Assembly (NCBI RefSeq): GCF_003217475.1
Contig: NZ_QJSP01000013.1
Location: 124,001 to 188,000 of the forward strand
Length of the DNA stretch: 64,000 nt
Reading direction: 5' to 3'
Origin: Williamsia limnetica
Lineage (GTDB): Bacteria; Actinomycetota; Actinomycetes; Mycobacteriales; Mycobacteriaceae
Of the stretch, positions 17,907-25,743 are shown piece after piece (position 1 is the stretch's first letter; the number at the start of each line of letters is the position of its first letter). The notes beneath the pieces were generated by a model. It worked only from the letters and a program-made list of their open reading frames with translations, did no database searches and had not been told where the DNA came from. The position numbers were made by a program, and so were the translations under genes.

Positions 17907-18971
17907 ATGAGCGCGATCCTTGCGGCCGGCGCGCGAAGAGTACGTGTGATCGATGTGGTGGAGGAGACCCATGACGCGCGGTCGATCATGGTGGAACCGC
18001 ACCCTGATCACGCGGAGGACTTCGGCTACACCGCCGGTCAGTTCTTGACTGTGCGGATACCGGACTCAGGACGTGGCAGTGCGAGGTGCTATTCGCTGTC
18101 GAGTTCGCCCCACGCCGATGCAACGATGAAGTTCACCGTCAAGCGGGTCGCGGACGGTCACGGATCCAATTGGTTGTGCGAGCGGCTGTCCATCGGGGAT
18201 GAGCTCGAGGTGCTTCCCCCCGCCGGCACGTTCAAGGCCCGTGAGCTCGACCGATCGGTGGTCATGGTCGCGGGCGGTAGCGGAATCACCCCGGTGATTT
18301 CGATCGCGAAGTCGATATTGTTCGGCGGTCACGGCAACGTGCTGTTGATCTACGCCAATCGCGACGAGCGTTCGGTCATCTTCGCAGACGAATTGCGAGC
18401 GCTCGCGGAACGATTCGCTTCCCGTCTGACGGTCGTTCACATCCTGGAATCGGTCCAGGGGTACCTCACAGCTCCTGTCCTGTCGGCTCTGGTGGGTCCG
18501 GTCGCGGACCGCATGGTGTACGTCTGCGGGCCGGTGCCACTCATGTCGCTGACCAAAGAGGTCTGTTCGGCTCTGGGGATCGAGAGCGCCCGTGTCATGG
18601 CGGAGCAGTTCATTTCGTTGTCCACCGACCCTTTCACAGTGCCCCCGGGCGTGGGAGACGGTGTGCCATCGGGTGCGGAGGACGGTCTTGTCCGAGGGCC
18701 CGATGGCACTGTGGAGGTGACACTCGACGGTGAAGTCAGGACTGTGCCGTGGGCACGAAACAAGCGACTACTCGACGCCCTCCTCGACGCGGATGTCGAT
18801 GCTCCCTTCTCGTGTCGGGAGGGTGCTTGCAGCGCGTGCGTGTGCAGGCTGACCGACGGGGAGGTTCGACTGGTCCGCAATGAGGTCCTGGAACCGGAGG
18901 ATCTCGAGGGCGGCTACATTCTGGCGTGCCAGGCCGAGCCGGTCAGCGGCACGATTGCGATCGAATACTGA
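17907..18971 (+). CDS. kshB: KshB-like ferredoxin reductase (3-ketosteroid 9-alpha-hydroxylase reductase component)
   Basis: This protein of 354 residues has the KshB order of domains. An FAD domain carries RCYSLSSSP, an NAD domain carries VAGGSGITPV, and a C-terminal plant-type [2Fe-2S] domain carries CREGACSACVC plus a fourth Cys about 29 residues later (ILACQAEP). It passes electrons from NADH to the Rieske centre of KshA. ATG 17907 gives a length close to mycobacterial KshB (about 358); starts at 17805 or 17877 are possible and none has a good ribosome site. The oxygenase gene follows after 142 bases. Related reductases serve other Rieske oxygenases, so the partner is inferred from position. 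Confidence 0.85.
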   Translation: MSAILAAGARRVRVIDVVEETHDARSIMVEPHPDHAEDFGYTAGQFLTVRIPDSGRGSARCYSLSSSPHADATMKFTVKRVADGHGSNWLCERLSIGDELEVLPPAGTFKARELDRSVVMVAGGSGITPVISIAKSILFGGHGNVLLIYANRDERSVIFADELRALAERFASRLTVVHILESVQGYLTAPVLSALVGPVADRMVYVCGPVPLMSLTKEVCSALGIESARVMAEQFISLSTDPFTVPPGVGDGVPSGAEDGLVRGPDGTVEVTLDGEVRTVPWARNKRLLDALLDADVDAPFSCREGACSACVCRLTDGEVRLVRNEVLEPEDLEGGYILACQAEPVSGTIAIEY

Positions 18972-18990
18972 GCGCGCCAACTCGAAACTG

Positions 18991-19010
18991 ATCTCCCATT
19001 GTGCGGGAGA
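18991..19010. promoter_or_regulatory. Inverted repeat upstream of kshA
   Basis: TCTCCC and GGGAGA arms flank a seven-base centre (ATTGTGC), about 104 bases before the kshA start. It shares TCTCCCATTG and CGGGA with 10363-10382. Position and symmetry suggest an operator for the IclR protein at 16624, and a separate promoter for kshA. Confidence 0.45.
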
Positions 19011-19113
19011 CGCTGATCACACTGATCGTGACCGATTGAGACACTGGCCACAGCGCAGCCGACTCCTGTCACAGCCCCTGGGTCGGTCTAGCAGAAACGA
19101 CTAGGAGGACAGC

Positions 19114-20280
19114 ATGACAACAACAAACGACGCGGTCGACGAGGTCCGTGTGATCGATACCGGCGCTCCGCCGACCCGTTTCGCCAGGGGGTGGCATTGC
19201 CTGGGTCTTGCTCGCGACTTCAATGACGGTGTACCGCATCAGATTTCGGCGTTCGGGACGGAGCTCGTCGTATTTGCCGGGGAAGACGGAAAGCTGAACG
19301 TCCTCAACGCATTTTGTCCCCACATGGGTGGCAACCTCGCAGACGGAACTGTCAAGGGCAACACCATTGCATGCCCGTTCCATGACTGGCGTTGGGGTGG
19401 CAACGGCAAGTGCGCGGACATTCCTTACGCTCGCCGGGTTCCGCCGTTGGCGCGCACGAAGTCGTGGACAACGCTCGAGCGCAACGGACAGCTCTATGTC
19501 TGGAACGATCCTCAGAATCGTAAACCGCCGGCGGACATCACTATTCCGGCGGTGGAAGGGTACGGAGAGGAGGGTTGGACAGATTGGGTCTGGAACAGCC
19601 TCGAGGTCGAAGGGTCACATTGTCGCGAGATCGTCGACAACATCGTTGACATGGCGCACTTCTTCTACGTGCATTACGGCATGCCGACGTTCTTCAAGAA
19701 TGTGTTCGAGGGGCATGTAGCGACTCAGGTGATGAGGTCGAGGCCGCGGGCCGACGCAGTCGATGCGAGTTTGGGTTCAAACTACGACTACGAAGGGCAA
19801 TCTGACGCATCATATTTCGGCCCGTCATACATGATCGACAGACTCTGGGTCGGCGTGCCACACGACGCTGAACCCAACGTCATGCTGATCAATTGCCATT
19901 ACCCGATCTCGAACAACTCGTTCAAGCTGCAGTACGGCGCAATCGTGAAGAAGCCGGAAGGAATGTCGGACGAGGAGGCCAACGCAATGGCGATGGCCGT
20001 CGCATCGGGCGTCGCGATCGGTTTCGAGCAGGACGTGGCGATCTGGAAGACAAAGTCCCGCATCGACAACCCGCTGTTGTCAGAGGAAGACGGTCCCGTC
20101 TACCAGCTGCGTCGCTGGTATGAGCAGTTCTATGTCGACGTCGAGGAGATCGACCCCGACATGACGAACCGCTTCGAATTCGAGATCGACACCGAGCGAG
20201 CGTTGAAGAACTGGCAGGCCGAGGTGGATGCAAACGTCGCGGCGGGTCGCAGCGCTATTCCCACTCCGGTATCGAGCTGA
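19114..20280 (+). CDS. kshA: 3-Ketosteroid 9-alpha-hydroxylase, Rieske oxygenase component
   Basis: This 388-residue Rieske oxygenase matches KshA along its length (RFARGWHCLGLARDF, ACPFHDWRWGGNGKC, SDASYFGPSYMID, GPVYQLRRWYEQFYVD). Rieske ligands are Cys68, His70, Cys87 and His90. Mononuclear iron ligands are His182, His187 and Asp307, with Asp179 as the bridging residue. KshA hydroxylates C9 of 3-keto-1,4-diene steroids, which makes ring B open and ring A aromatic. AGGAGG lies just before the ATG. Actinobacteria often carry several kshA copies with different steroid ranges, so the exact substrate is open. Confidence 0.94.
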   Translation: MTTTNDAVDEVRVIDTGAPPTRFARGWHCLGLARDFNDGVPHQISAFGTELVVFAGEDGKLNVLNAFCPHMGGNLADGTVKGNTIACPFHDWRWGGNGKCADIPYARRVPPLARTKSWTTLERNGQLYVWNDPQNRKPPADITIPAVEGYGEEGWTDWVWNSLEVEGSHCREIVDNIVDMAHFFYVHYGMPTFFKNVFEGHVATQVMRSRPRADAVDASLGSNYDYEGQSDASYFGPSYMIDRLWVGVPHDAEPNVMLINCHYPISNNSFKLQYGAIVKKPEGMSDEEANAMAMAVASGVAIGFEQDVAIWKTKSRIDNPLLSEEDGPVYQLRRWYEQFYVDVEEIDPDMTNRFEFEIDTERALKNWQAEVDANVAAGRSAIPTPVSS

Positions 20281-20308
20281 CCACCAAGAACGAACTTAAG
20301 GAAAAACC

Positions 20309-21490
20309 ATGAGCCACCAGGTCCTAGACAACATTGTTGCCATCGCTGACGAAATCAGGGCGCAGGCCGATGAAGCTGAGTCACTCGGTCGTCTCCCCGA
20401 TGAGATGGCCAAAGGGCTCAAGCACGCAGGAATCATTCGCATGCTTGCCCGCAAGAAGTACGACGGCTTCGAAGCGCACCCACGCGACTTCGCAGAGACC
20501 GTGATGAAGACCGCCAGCATTTATGGCTCGGCGGGATGGGTCGGCGGCATTGTAGGGGTACATCCGTGGCAACTCGCGATGGCTGACCCAAAGGTGCAGG
20601 ACGAGGTTCTCGGTACAGACTCCGACACGTGGCAGGCGTCGCCGTATATGCCTGGCGGCGTCGCGGTCAAAGTCGATGGCGGCTACATCATGTCGGGGCG
20701 GTGGCAGTTCTCCTCGGGTACGGACCACTGCGACTGGATATTTTTGGGCGCCATGGTAGGCGACAATGAGGGCAAACCTTTCATGCCGCCACAATCCCTG
20801 CACGTGATCCTGCCACGCACAGACTACGAGATCGTAGCCGACAGCTGGGATGTCGTTGGTTTGCGAGGCACCGGCAGCAAAGACATCGTCGTGAAAGAGG
20901 CTTTCATCCCGGACTATCGGGTGATGGACGGCGCCGGTGTCATCGAGGGAACGGTCGCCAAGGAATACGGTGTCACCGAGACCCTTTACAAGATGCCGTG
21001 GTCGACGATGTTTCCCCTCGGAATCACCTCGGCGACCATTGGGATCGCCGAGGGGGTTCTCGCCGCAGGAATCGCCTATCAGCGGGAAAGGGTAGGGGCC
21101 ACGGGGACCGCGATCAAGGACGACCCCTACACCCTGTACGCACTGGGGGAGGCCGCGGCGGAAATCGACGCCGCTCGCCAGCAGGTGCTCAGCAATGTAG
21201 ACCGGATCTATGACATGGTCGACGCCGGTAAAGAAATCGACTTCGAGCAGCGGGCCCTAGGCCGTCGCAATCAGACGCGGGCAGCATGGCGCGCTGTGCG
21301 CGCCGCCGATGAAGTGTTCGATCGGTCCGGCGGCAACGCCCTGCGTATGGACAACCCCCTCCAGCGGTTCTGGCGTGACGCACATGCAGGCCTTCACCAC
21401 GCGATCCACGTCACCAACACGGTGTACCACGCGTCTGCTCTGAGCTCGTTGGGCGCCGATCCGCAGGGTCCTCTGCGAATCATGATCTGA
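20309..21490 (+). CDS. hsaA: HsaA-like flavin-dependent monooxygenase
   Basis: This 393-residue protein belongs to the acyl-CoA-dehydrogenase-fold, two-component monooxygenases. It shares blocks I recall from mycobacterial HsaA: GSAGWVGGIVGVHPWQLA, VVGLRGTGSKDIVVK, YKMPWSTMFP and QRFWRDAHAG. HsaA uses reduced flavin and oxygen to hydroxylate the phenol 3-HSA to a catechol. It follows kshA after 28 bases and precedes the extradiol dioxygenase that would use its product. The flavin reductase partner HsaB is not in this window and must come from elsewhere. Other phenol hydroxylases of this family are an alternative. Confidence 0.88.
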   Translation: MSHQVLDNIVAIADEIRAQADEAESLGRLPDEMAKGLKHAGIIRMLARKKYDGFEAHPRDFAETVMKTASIYGSAGWVGGIVGVHPWQLAMADPKVQDEVLGTDSDTWQASPYMPGGVAVKVDGGYIMSGRWQFSSGTDHCDWIFLGAMVGDNEGKPFMPPQSLHVILPRTDYEIVADSWDVVGLRGTGSKDIVVKEAFIPDYRVMDGAGVIEGTVAKEYGVTETLYKMPWSTMFPLGITSATIGIAEGVLAAGIAYQRERVGATGTAIKDDPYTLYALGEAAAEIDAARQQVLSNVDRIYDMVDAGKEIDFEQRALGRRNQTRAAWRAVRAADEVFDRSGGNALRMDNPLQRFWRDAHAGLHHAIHVTNTVYHASALSSLGADPQGPLRIMI

Positions 21491-21537
21491 CGCAGCAATA
21501 AACGGAAAATGCACAGCCTACCTAGGAGTGAGGGTTT

Positions 21538-22464
21538 ATGAGTGAGGTCCGCGGTCTCGGTTATGTACGAGTGGAGGCGACCGACATCGATCGGTGGCGG
21601 GAGTTGGCGTTCGAGGTATTGGGCTTCAATGAGGGGTCTGGTTCGGGTAGGGGCGCGCTACATCTGAGGATGGATGAGCGTGGGGCTCGGCTTGTGGTGG
21701 AGGCGAGTTCGCATGATCGGGTGACGGCTGTGGGTTGGGAAGTCCGTGATCAGCTGGCATTGGTGCAGTTGCGTGACCGGCTCGAGAAGGCCGGCCATGT
21801 GCTCAAGGTGATGTCGCAGGAGGAGGCTGATGCGCGGCAGGTCGAGGAAGCCTTCGCGATGGATGACCCCGGCGGGACGCCGTTGGAGTTCTTCCATGGG
21901 CCAGTGCTCGATCACAGCCCGGTGGTGACGAAGTATGCACAGAAGTTTGTGACGGGTGATCAGGGGTTGGGTCATGTGGTGGTTCCGTCACCGAACTTTG
22001 ATGAGACGTATCGCTTCTATACGGAGACTCTTGGTTTCTTGCCGCGTGGGGCGATGCGGTTGCCGATGCCACCGGAGTTCGGTGTGCAGCGGATTCGCTT
22101 CTTGGGAGTGAATCAGCGTCATCACAGTTTGGCGTTGCTGCCGGTTCCTGAGGGCAAAGATCCAGGGTTGGTGCATGTGATGGTGGAGGTCGATGATCTC
22201 GATGCGGTGGGCAGGGCACTTGATGAAGTAGTCAAGCGTGATTTCCCGGTGTCGTCGACGTTGGGTCGGCACACCAATGACAAGATGATTTCGTTTTATG
22301 TACGGGTGCCCGGTGGTTGGGATATCGAATACGGCACTGAGGGTTCGCTGGTGGACGAAGCCTTTTACACATCTGAGGAGATCACGCAGGACAGTTACTG
22401 GGGCCATGAGTGGTTGTGGGCCAAGGAGATGGCAGAAGCTCAGAAAGCAGCGGACGCGACCTAG
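21538..22464 (+). CDS. hsaC: HsaC-like type I extradiol catechol dioxygenase
   Basis: This 308-residue, two-module vicinal-oxygen-chelate enzyme has iron ligands at His146 (GLGHVVV), His213 (LVHVMVEV) and Glu264 (WDIEYGTEG). Active-site residues His196 (NQRHHSLAL), His245 and Tyr254 are also kept. HsaC cleaves the aromatised ring A catechol (3,4-DHSA) by meta-cleavage. It is the last gene before a strong hairpin. Its codons end unusually often in T or G (GAT, GGT, CAT, TTG, GTG), unlike the C-ending codons of its neighbours, suggesting a different origin. HsaD, the next enzyme, is not nearby. Confidence 0.9.
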   Translation: MSEVRGLGYVRVEATDIDRWRELAFEVLGFNEGSGSGRGALHLRMDERGARLVVEASSHDRVTAVGWEVRDQLALVQLRDRLEKAGHVLKVMSQEEADARQVEEAFAMDDPGGTPLEFFHGPVLDHSPVVTKYAQKFVTGDQGLGHVVVPSPNFDETYRFYTETLGFLPRGAMRLPMPPEFGVQRIRFLGVNQRHHSLALLPVPEGKDPGLVHVMVEVDDLDAVGRALDEVVKRDFPVSSTLGRHTNDKMISFYVRVPGGWDIEYGTEGSLVDEAFYTSEEITQDSYWGHEWLWAKEMAEAQKAADAT

Positions 22465-22470
22465 GTGAAC

Positions 22471-22523
22471 AGAGCAGAGCCCCTGCTCGGCAAGATTGAC
22501 TTGCCGGGCAGGGGCTCTGCTCT
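22471..22523. terminator. Long bidirectional hairpin terminator
   Basis: Two 24-base arms (22471-22494 and 22500-22523) pair with one G-T wobble around a five-base loop. It lies between the end of the HsaC-like gene and the end of the convergent gene at 22543, and probably stops transcription from both sides. Confidence 0.88.
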
Positions 22524-22542
22524 GTTTCAAGGAGACCCTTGA

Positions 22543-23601
22543 TCAACGAGGGGTCGGAACGTCCAGGGGTGCCTCGACGGGGTACTCGGACGGGGCCATT
22601 GCATACCGGGAACTCAGTGCCGCGATGAAGCCCGAATCATTCATCGGGTCGGACGACTCCGGAACCGGCTTGCCGCGTCGTTTGAGATCGTCCAGGATCA
22701 TTCCCAGCGCCTTTTCGACGGTGAGATCATCGGTGTGTTCGACGTAACGCTTCACGTCTGCGAGGTCGTCGAAGACATGTGCGCTGTAGTGGAACAAGAA
22801 TCGCATTTCGTCATCCTCATAACGTGCGATCTCGGTTCCGTCATTGCGGATCACCCATTCGTTGTCGCCCTCACCGCTGATCAAGGAATTCAGTTGCAGG
22901 TCAGGGATGGTGCGTCGCCCGCGTGGTCCGCTGGCTTCACCGCGATGGAACATCTTTTCGTTGTTGGTGAGAAAACCGTTGTTCCAGAATGGAGCGGGTA
23001 CCCGTTTCGGCGGAAGGTCCGGTCCCTCGGGCCAGTAGGTGAATCCACCGTCGATGTCGGAATTGTAGTAGTAGGCGATGACCTGTCCCGACTTGACTTC
23101 CCACTCGTCGAACAGCCCCGATTTCGCCATGATGCTGATCAACCAGAGCGGCGAGTTGTTGGAGTTGATGCCGCGCCAGCTCGAGCCGTCGAAATGCCCG
23201 GCGTCGTAGCTATGAGCAGGAGCGCGGAGATTGAACAAGAAGGACTGAGGCGTCGCGTATTTTGCACCGTGGATCGACTTGATCATGTTCAGCATCTTGC
23301 GGCTGAAGTAGAGGTCGTGAACCTCATCCTCGTATGCAATCCCGAAGTTACCCAGATAGCTGCGGAACGTCGGCGTCAGTAGGTCTGAAAGAGTGAGTTT
23401 AGATTTAAGATCGGGATTCTTCGGGCCCGATACGGCCAGGTACTCCTCCGCGGTCGCGAAGTGCTGCGCTGCGATGAGTCGCCATGGTCCTTTTCGTCGA
23501 ACCACGTCGAAAAGAACGGCGATCTCGTCGGGTGAATAGATGTCGCTGATGACCTCAGGCGGTACCGTGGGGGTCATCGGATGTCGTGCTACGGATGTCA
23601 T
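22543..23601 (-). CDS. Possible Fe(II)/2-oxoglutarate-type oxygenase
   Basis: I do not recognise this 352-residue protein as a named enzyme. It has an HxD pair (His136-Phe-Asp138 in AGHFDGSSW) and a later His219 followed by several Arg (MFHRGEASGPRGRR). That spacing, about 80 residues with Arg about ten further on, fits the iron and 2-oxoglutarate ligands of double-stranded beta-helix oxygenases. No signal peptide is seen. ATG 23601 is chosen because AGGAAG precedes it. It shares direction with a glyoxalase-fold gene 52 bases upstream. If correct it would hydroxylate or desaturate the cluster's substrate. Another iron- or metal-binding fold remains possible. Confidence 0.5.
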   Translation of the reverse strand: MTSVARHPMTPTVPPEVISDIYSPDEIAVLFDVVRRKGPWRLIAAQHFATAEEYLAVSGPKNPDLKSKLTLSDLLTPTFRSYLGNFGIAYEDEVHDLYFSRKMLNMIKSIHGAKYATPQSFLFNLRAPAHSYDAGHFDGSSWRGINSNNSPLWLISIMAKSGLFDEWEVKSGQVIAYYYNSDIDGGFTYWPEGPDLPPKRVPAPFWNNGFLTNNEKMFHRGEASGPRGRRTIPDLQLNSLISGEGDNEWVIRNDGTEIARYEDDEMRFLFHYSAHVFDDLADVKRYVEHTDDLTVEKALGMILDDLKRRGKPVPESSDPMNDSGFIAALSSRYAMAPSEYPVEAPLDVPTPR

Positions 23602-23653
23602 TGGACTTCCTTTCTGTGACTTTACTGTGTCGGCTATTGCGGACATCAATCGA

Positions 23654-24046
23654 TCAGAGGTGCTGAACGATCTCGAGGACATGATTTTCTGGATCGGTTA
23701 CAAAGGCTACGGAGACCCCGGCTTCGGGAACCGTTTTCGGTGGCTGAAGAATTGATCCCCCTGCGTTCTCTACCCGGCGAGCGATATCCTCGACATCTTC
23801 TACGGTGAACCCGAGCGTCGCCTCGCCTGGCAGCGGCGTCGGGCGTCGAAGGTAGCGCCAGAGAATAAAATTGGAGTCGTCTGACCTGGCAGTGCTGAGA
23901 ATGATTTCCTCAAGCGCGTCGTCACCTTCCCCAAGGTTCAGTCGAGCCTTGACTGTCATGTCGAATACGGCGGTATAGAAGTCTGACTCCACCTCGAGGT
24001 CATCGACAAAGATCTTTGTGAATGCAAAGCGGGGTTGGTTGCTCAT
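23654..24046 (-). CDS. Glyoxalase/VOC-fold protein
   Basis: This 130-residue single-domain protein has the vicinal-oxygen-chelate pattern: FTKIFVDDLEVESDFYTAVFDM at the start (paired beta-alpha-beta), then GFTVEDVEDIARRVENAGG, and VAFVTDPENHVLEIVQHL at the end with the typical C-terminal Glu. Such proteins include isomerases, epimerases, dioxygenases and binding proteins. It lies upstream of the possible oxygenase gene on the minus strand and is divergent from an SDR operon. Specific function not assignable. Confidence 0.82.
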   Translation of the reverse strand: MSNQPRFAFTKIFVDDLEVESDFYTAVFDMTVKARLNLGEGDDALEEIILSTARSDDSNFILWRYLRRPTPLPGEATLGFTVEDVEDIARRVENAGGSILQPPKTVPEAGVSVAFVTDPENHVLEIVQHL

Positions 24047-24251
24047 ACAAGGGTCTCATTCCGGTGAGGCGCATATTGCGGTCAGGCGCCCCTGGGCGCT
24101 GAGCCCAGTAGCTCACTTGCGGTCGGTATGTGACAATTCCGGTTCCCGCTGAACGGACTTCAGGGGTGCGTCGAGTGGGCCGATCGGCGAGTCTGTGGAC
24201 AAGACAGTTCCGCGTTGGGAACCGATTCCACACGACACGTACAGGAGATCC

Positions 24252-25139
24252 ATGAGCCAGGCGCTGGCCGGCAAGACGGCATTGGTGACAGGCAGCAGCC
24301 GGGGCATAGGGCGTGCGATCGCGCAGCGTCTTGCTGCCGAGGGTGCGACTGTCGCCGTTACGGCAAGGTCCCTGGCACCCTCTCCGTCGACGCGAGGCGG
24401 GCAGCAGGTAGTTGTGTCCGGGACGGTCGAAGAGACTGTGTCGCTGATCGAGGACGCCGGGGGAAAGGCCTTTGCGTTGGCGGCAGACCTGGAGGACCCG
24501 GCTGCTCGTGACGGACTGATCGACGCGGTCGTCAATCGCACCGGAGGGCTCGACATACTGGTGAACAACGCCGGCTTCGCCGACTATTCGACCATCGATC
24601 AGATGGAGGTCGAGACGTTCGAGCGCACAGTGGACCACTATCTTCGGATACCTTTCCTACTGTCGAAGGCTGCGATCCCCTATCTGCGGAAACAGGGTGC
24701 AGGATGGATTGTGAACATCGGATCATCGACGGGTTTGAGTCCCATCCGGCCGTTTCGGGACTACAACAAGTCCTCGGGTGACGTGATCTACGCTGCAACG
24801 AAGGCCGCGCAGCACAGGTTCACGCAGGGCCTGGCTGCTGAGCTGGTCGACGACAACATCGCGGTGAACGCTGTCGGGCCATCCACCGCGATCATGACTC
24901 CCGGCGCCGAAGCGCTCCTACCGGCCGGCTACGAGACAGAGCCGGTGGAGTATTTGGCCGCAACGGTTTATGAGATGTGCCGTCTGCCTGCCGCTGAACG
25001 TACCGGGTTGGTTACGTTCAGTCTGCACTTCCCGTGGCACGAAAAGATCGCTGTGAAGAGCCTGGACGGGGTGACGGACATGCCGCCGCTGGAGCCGCCG
25101 GTCTGGGCAAACCCGAACATCCGAGCCGATGGACTCTGA
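24252..25139 (+). CDS. Short-chain dehydrogenase/reductase
   Basis: This 295-residue SDR has TGSSRGIGRA, NNAGFA, Ser in NIGSSTG, and Tyr-Lys in VIYAATKAAQ. The stretch between the catalytic Ser and Tyr carries an extra insert (SPIRPFRDYNKSSGD), and about 15 additional residues follow the second strand (LAPSPSTRGGQQV), so it is longer than usual and belongs to a distinct subgroup. ATG 24252 is preceded by AGGAGA. The open frame runs upstream to 24195 without support. It begins an operon with a SnoaL-like gene, an esterase and another SDR. Confidence 0.88.
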   Translation: MSQALAGKTALVTGSSRGIGRAIAQRLAAEGATVAVTARSLAPSPSTRGGQQVVVSGTVEETVSLIEDAGGKAFALAADLEDPAARDGLIDAVVNRTGGLDILVNNAGFADYSTIDQMEVETFERTVDHYLRIPFLLSKAAIPYLRKQGAGWIVNIGSSTGLSPIRPFRDYNKSSGDVIYAATKAAQHRFTQGLAAELVDDNIAVNAVGPSTAIMTPGAEALLPAGYETEPVEYLAATVYEMCRLPAAERTGLVTFSLHFPWHEKIAVKSLDGVTDMPPLEPPVWANPNIRADGL

Positions 25140-25180
25140 AGTCGGTCTGCGATGTCACCACCTCGATGAAAGGCAGTCCG

Positions 25181-25681
25181 ATGATATCCCCAGAACTCCA
25201 CGAACATGCTCTGCGGACGGCGGCCATGGCCGATCTCATCGGCGCCTGGTGGTTCAACTACGACGAGTGGAATCCTGAAGTCCTGCGGACGCTGCTTGCC
25301 GACGACATTGCCTTCAGCTCTAGAAGCGACAGCGGTGCAACTGACTACGAGGACTTCATCCGAGCTGATCTGCGTGGGATCGAGGAGGTCCTGGCGTGGC
25401 ATTCGGACCACCGAGCAAGTAGTCCTCATCCATTGCGGCACAATGGTTCATGTCTTCACATTACTGGCGGGGATGATGAAGGGGTCGAGTTTTCCTCCTA
25501 CATCTTCGTGACGAAGATCGTCGACGGGCGTCCGCTATCGTTGTCGAGTGGGACAGCCAATGGCGCGGCGCGAATCACAGACGCTGGAATGCGGTTGACA
25601 CGACTTGGGGTCGTGCTCGATACCTCAGATTCTGTTCCACTCGTCCAATCGACACACCGCCTGGCCGGGCAATCAACGTGA
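25181..25681 (+). CDS. SnoaL-like (NTF2-fold) protein
   Basis: This protein of 166 residues has the N-terminal NTF2-fold signature (ADLIGAWWFNYDEWNPEVLRTLLADDIAFSS) and an edge-strand pattern further on. It resembles the SnoaL-like protein at 8547 only in fold. ATG 25181 is chosen with AAAGG seven bases upstream; ATG 25166 is in frame. Position between an SDR and an esterase suggests a dehydratase or isomerase of a ring intermediate, but no catalytic residues could be identified. Confidence 0.7.
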   Translation: MISPELHEHALRTAAMADLIGAWWFNYDEWNPEVLRTLLADDIAFSSRSDSGATDYEDFIRADLRGIEEVLAWHSDHRASSPHPLRHNGSCLHITGGDDEGVEFSSYIFVTKIVDGRPLSLSSGTANGAARITDAGMRLTRLGVVLDTSDSVPLVQSTHRLAGQST

Positions 25682-25743
25682 ACAGACAACCAGATCCAAG
25701 CCTCTGATCTGCAGACGACGATTTCGATGAAATGAGGTGTGAC

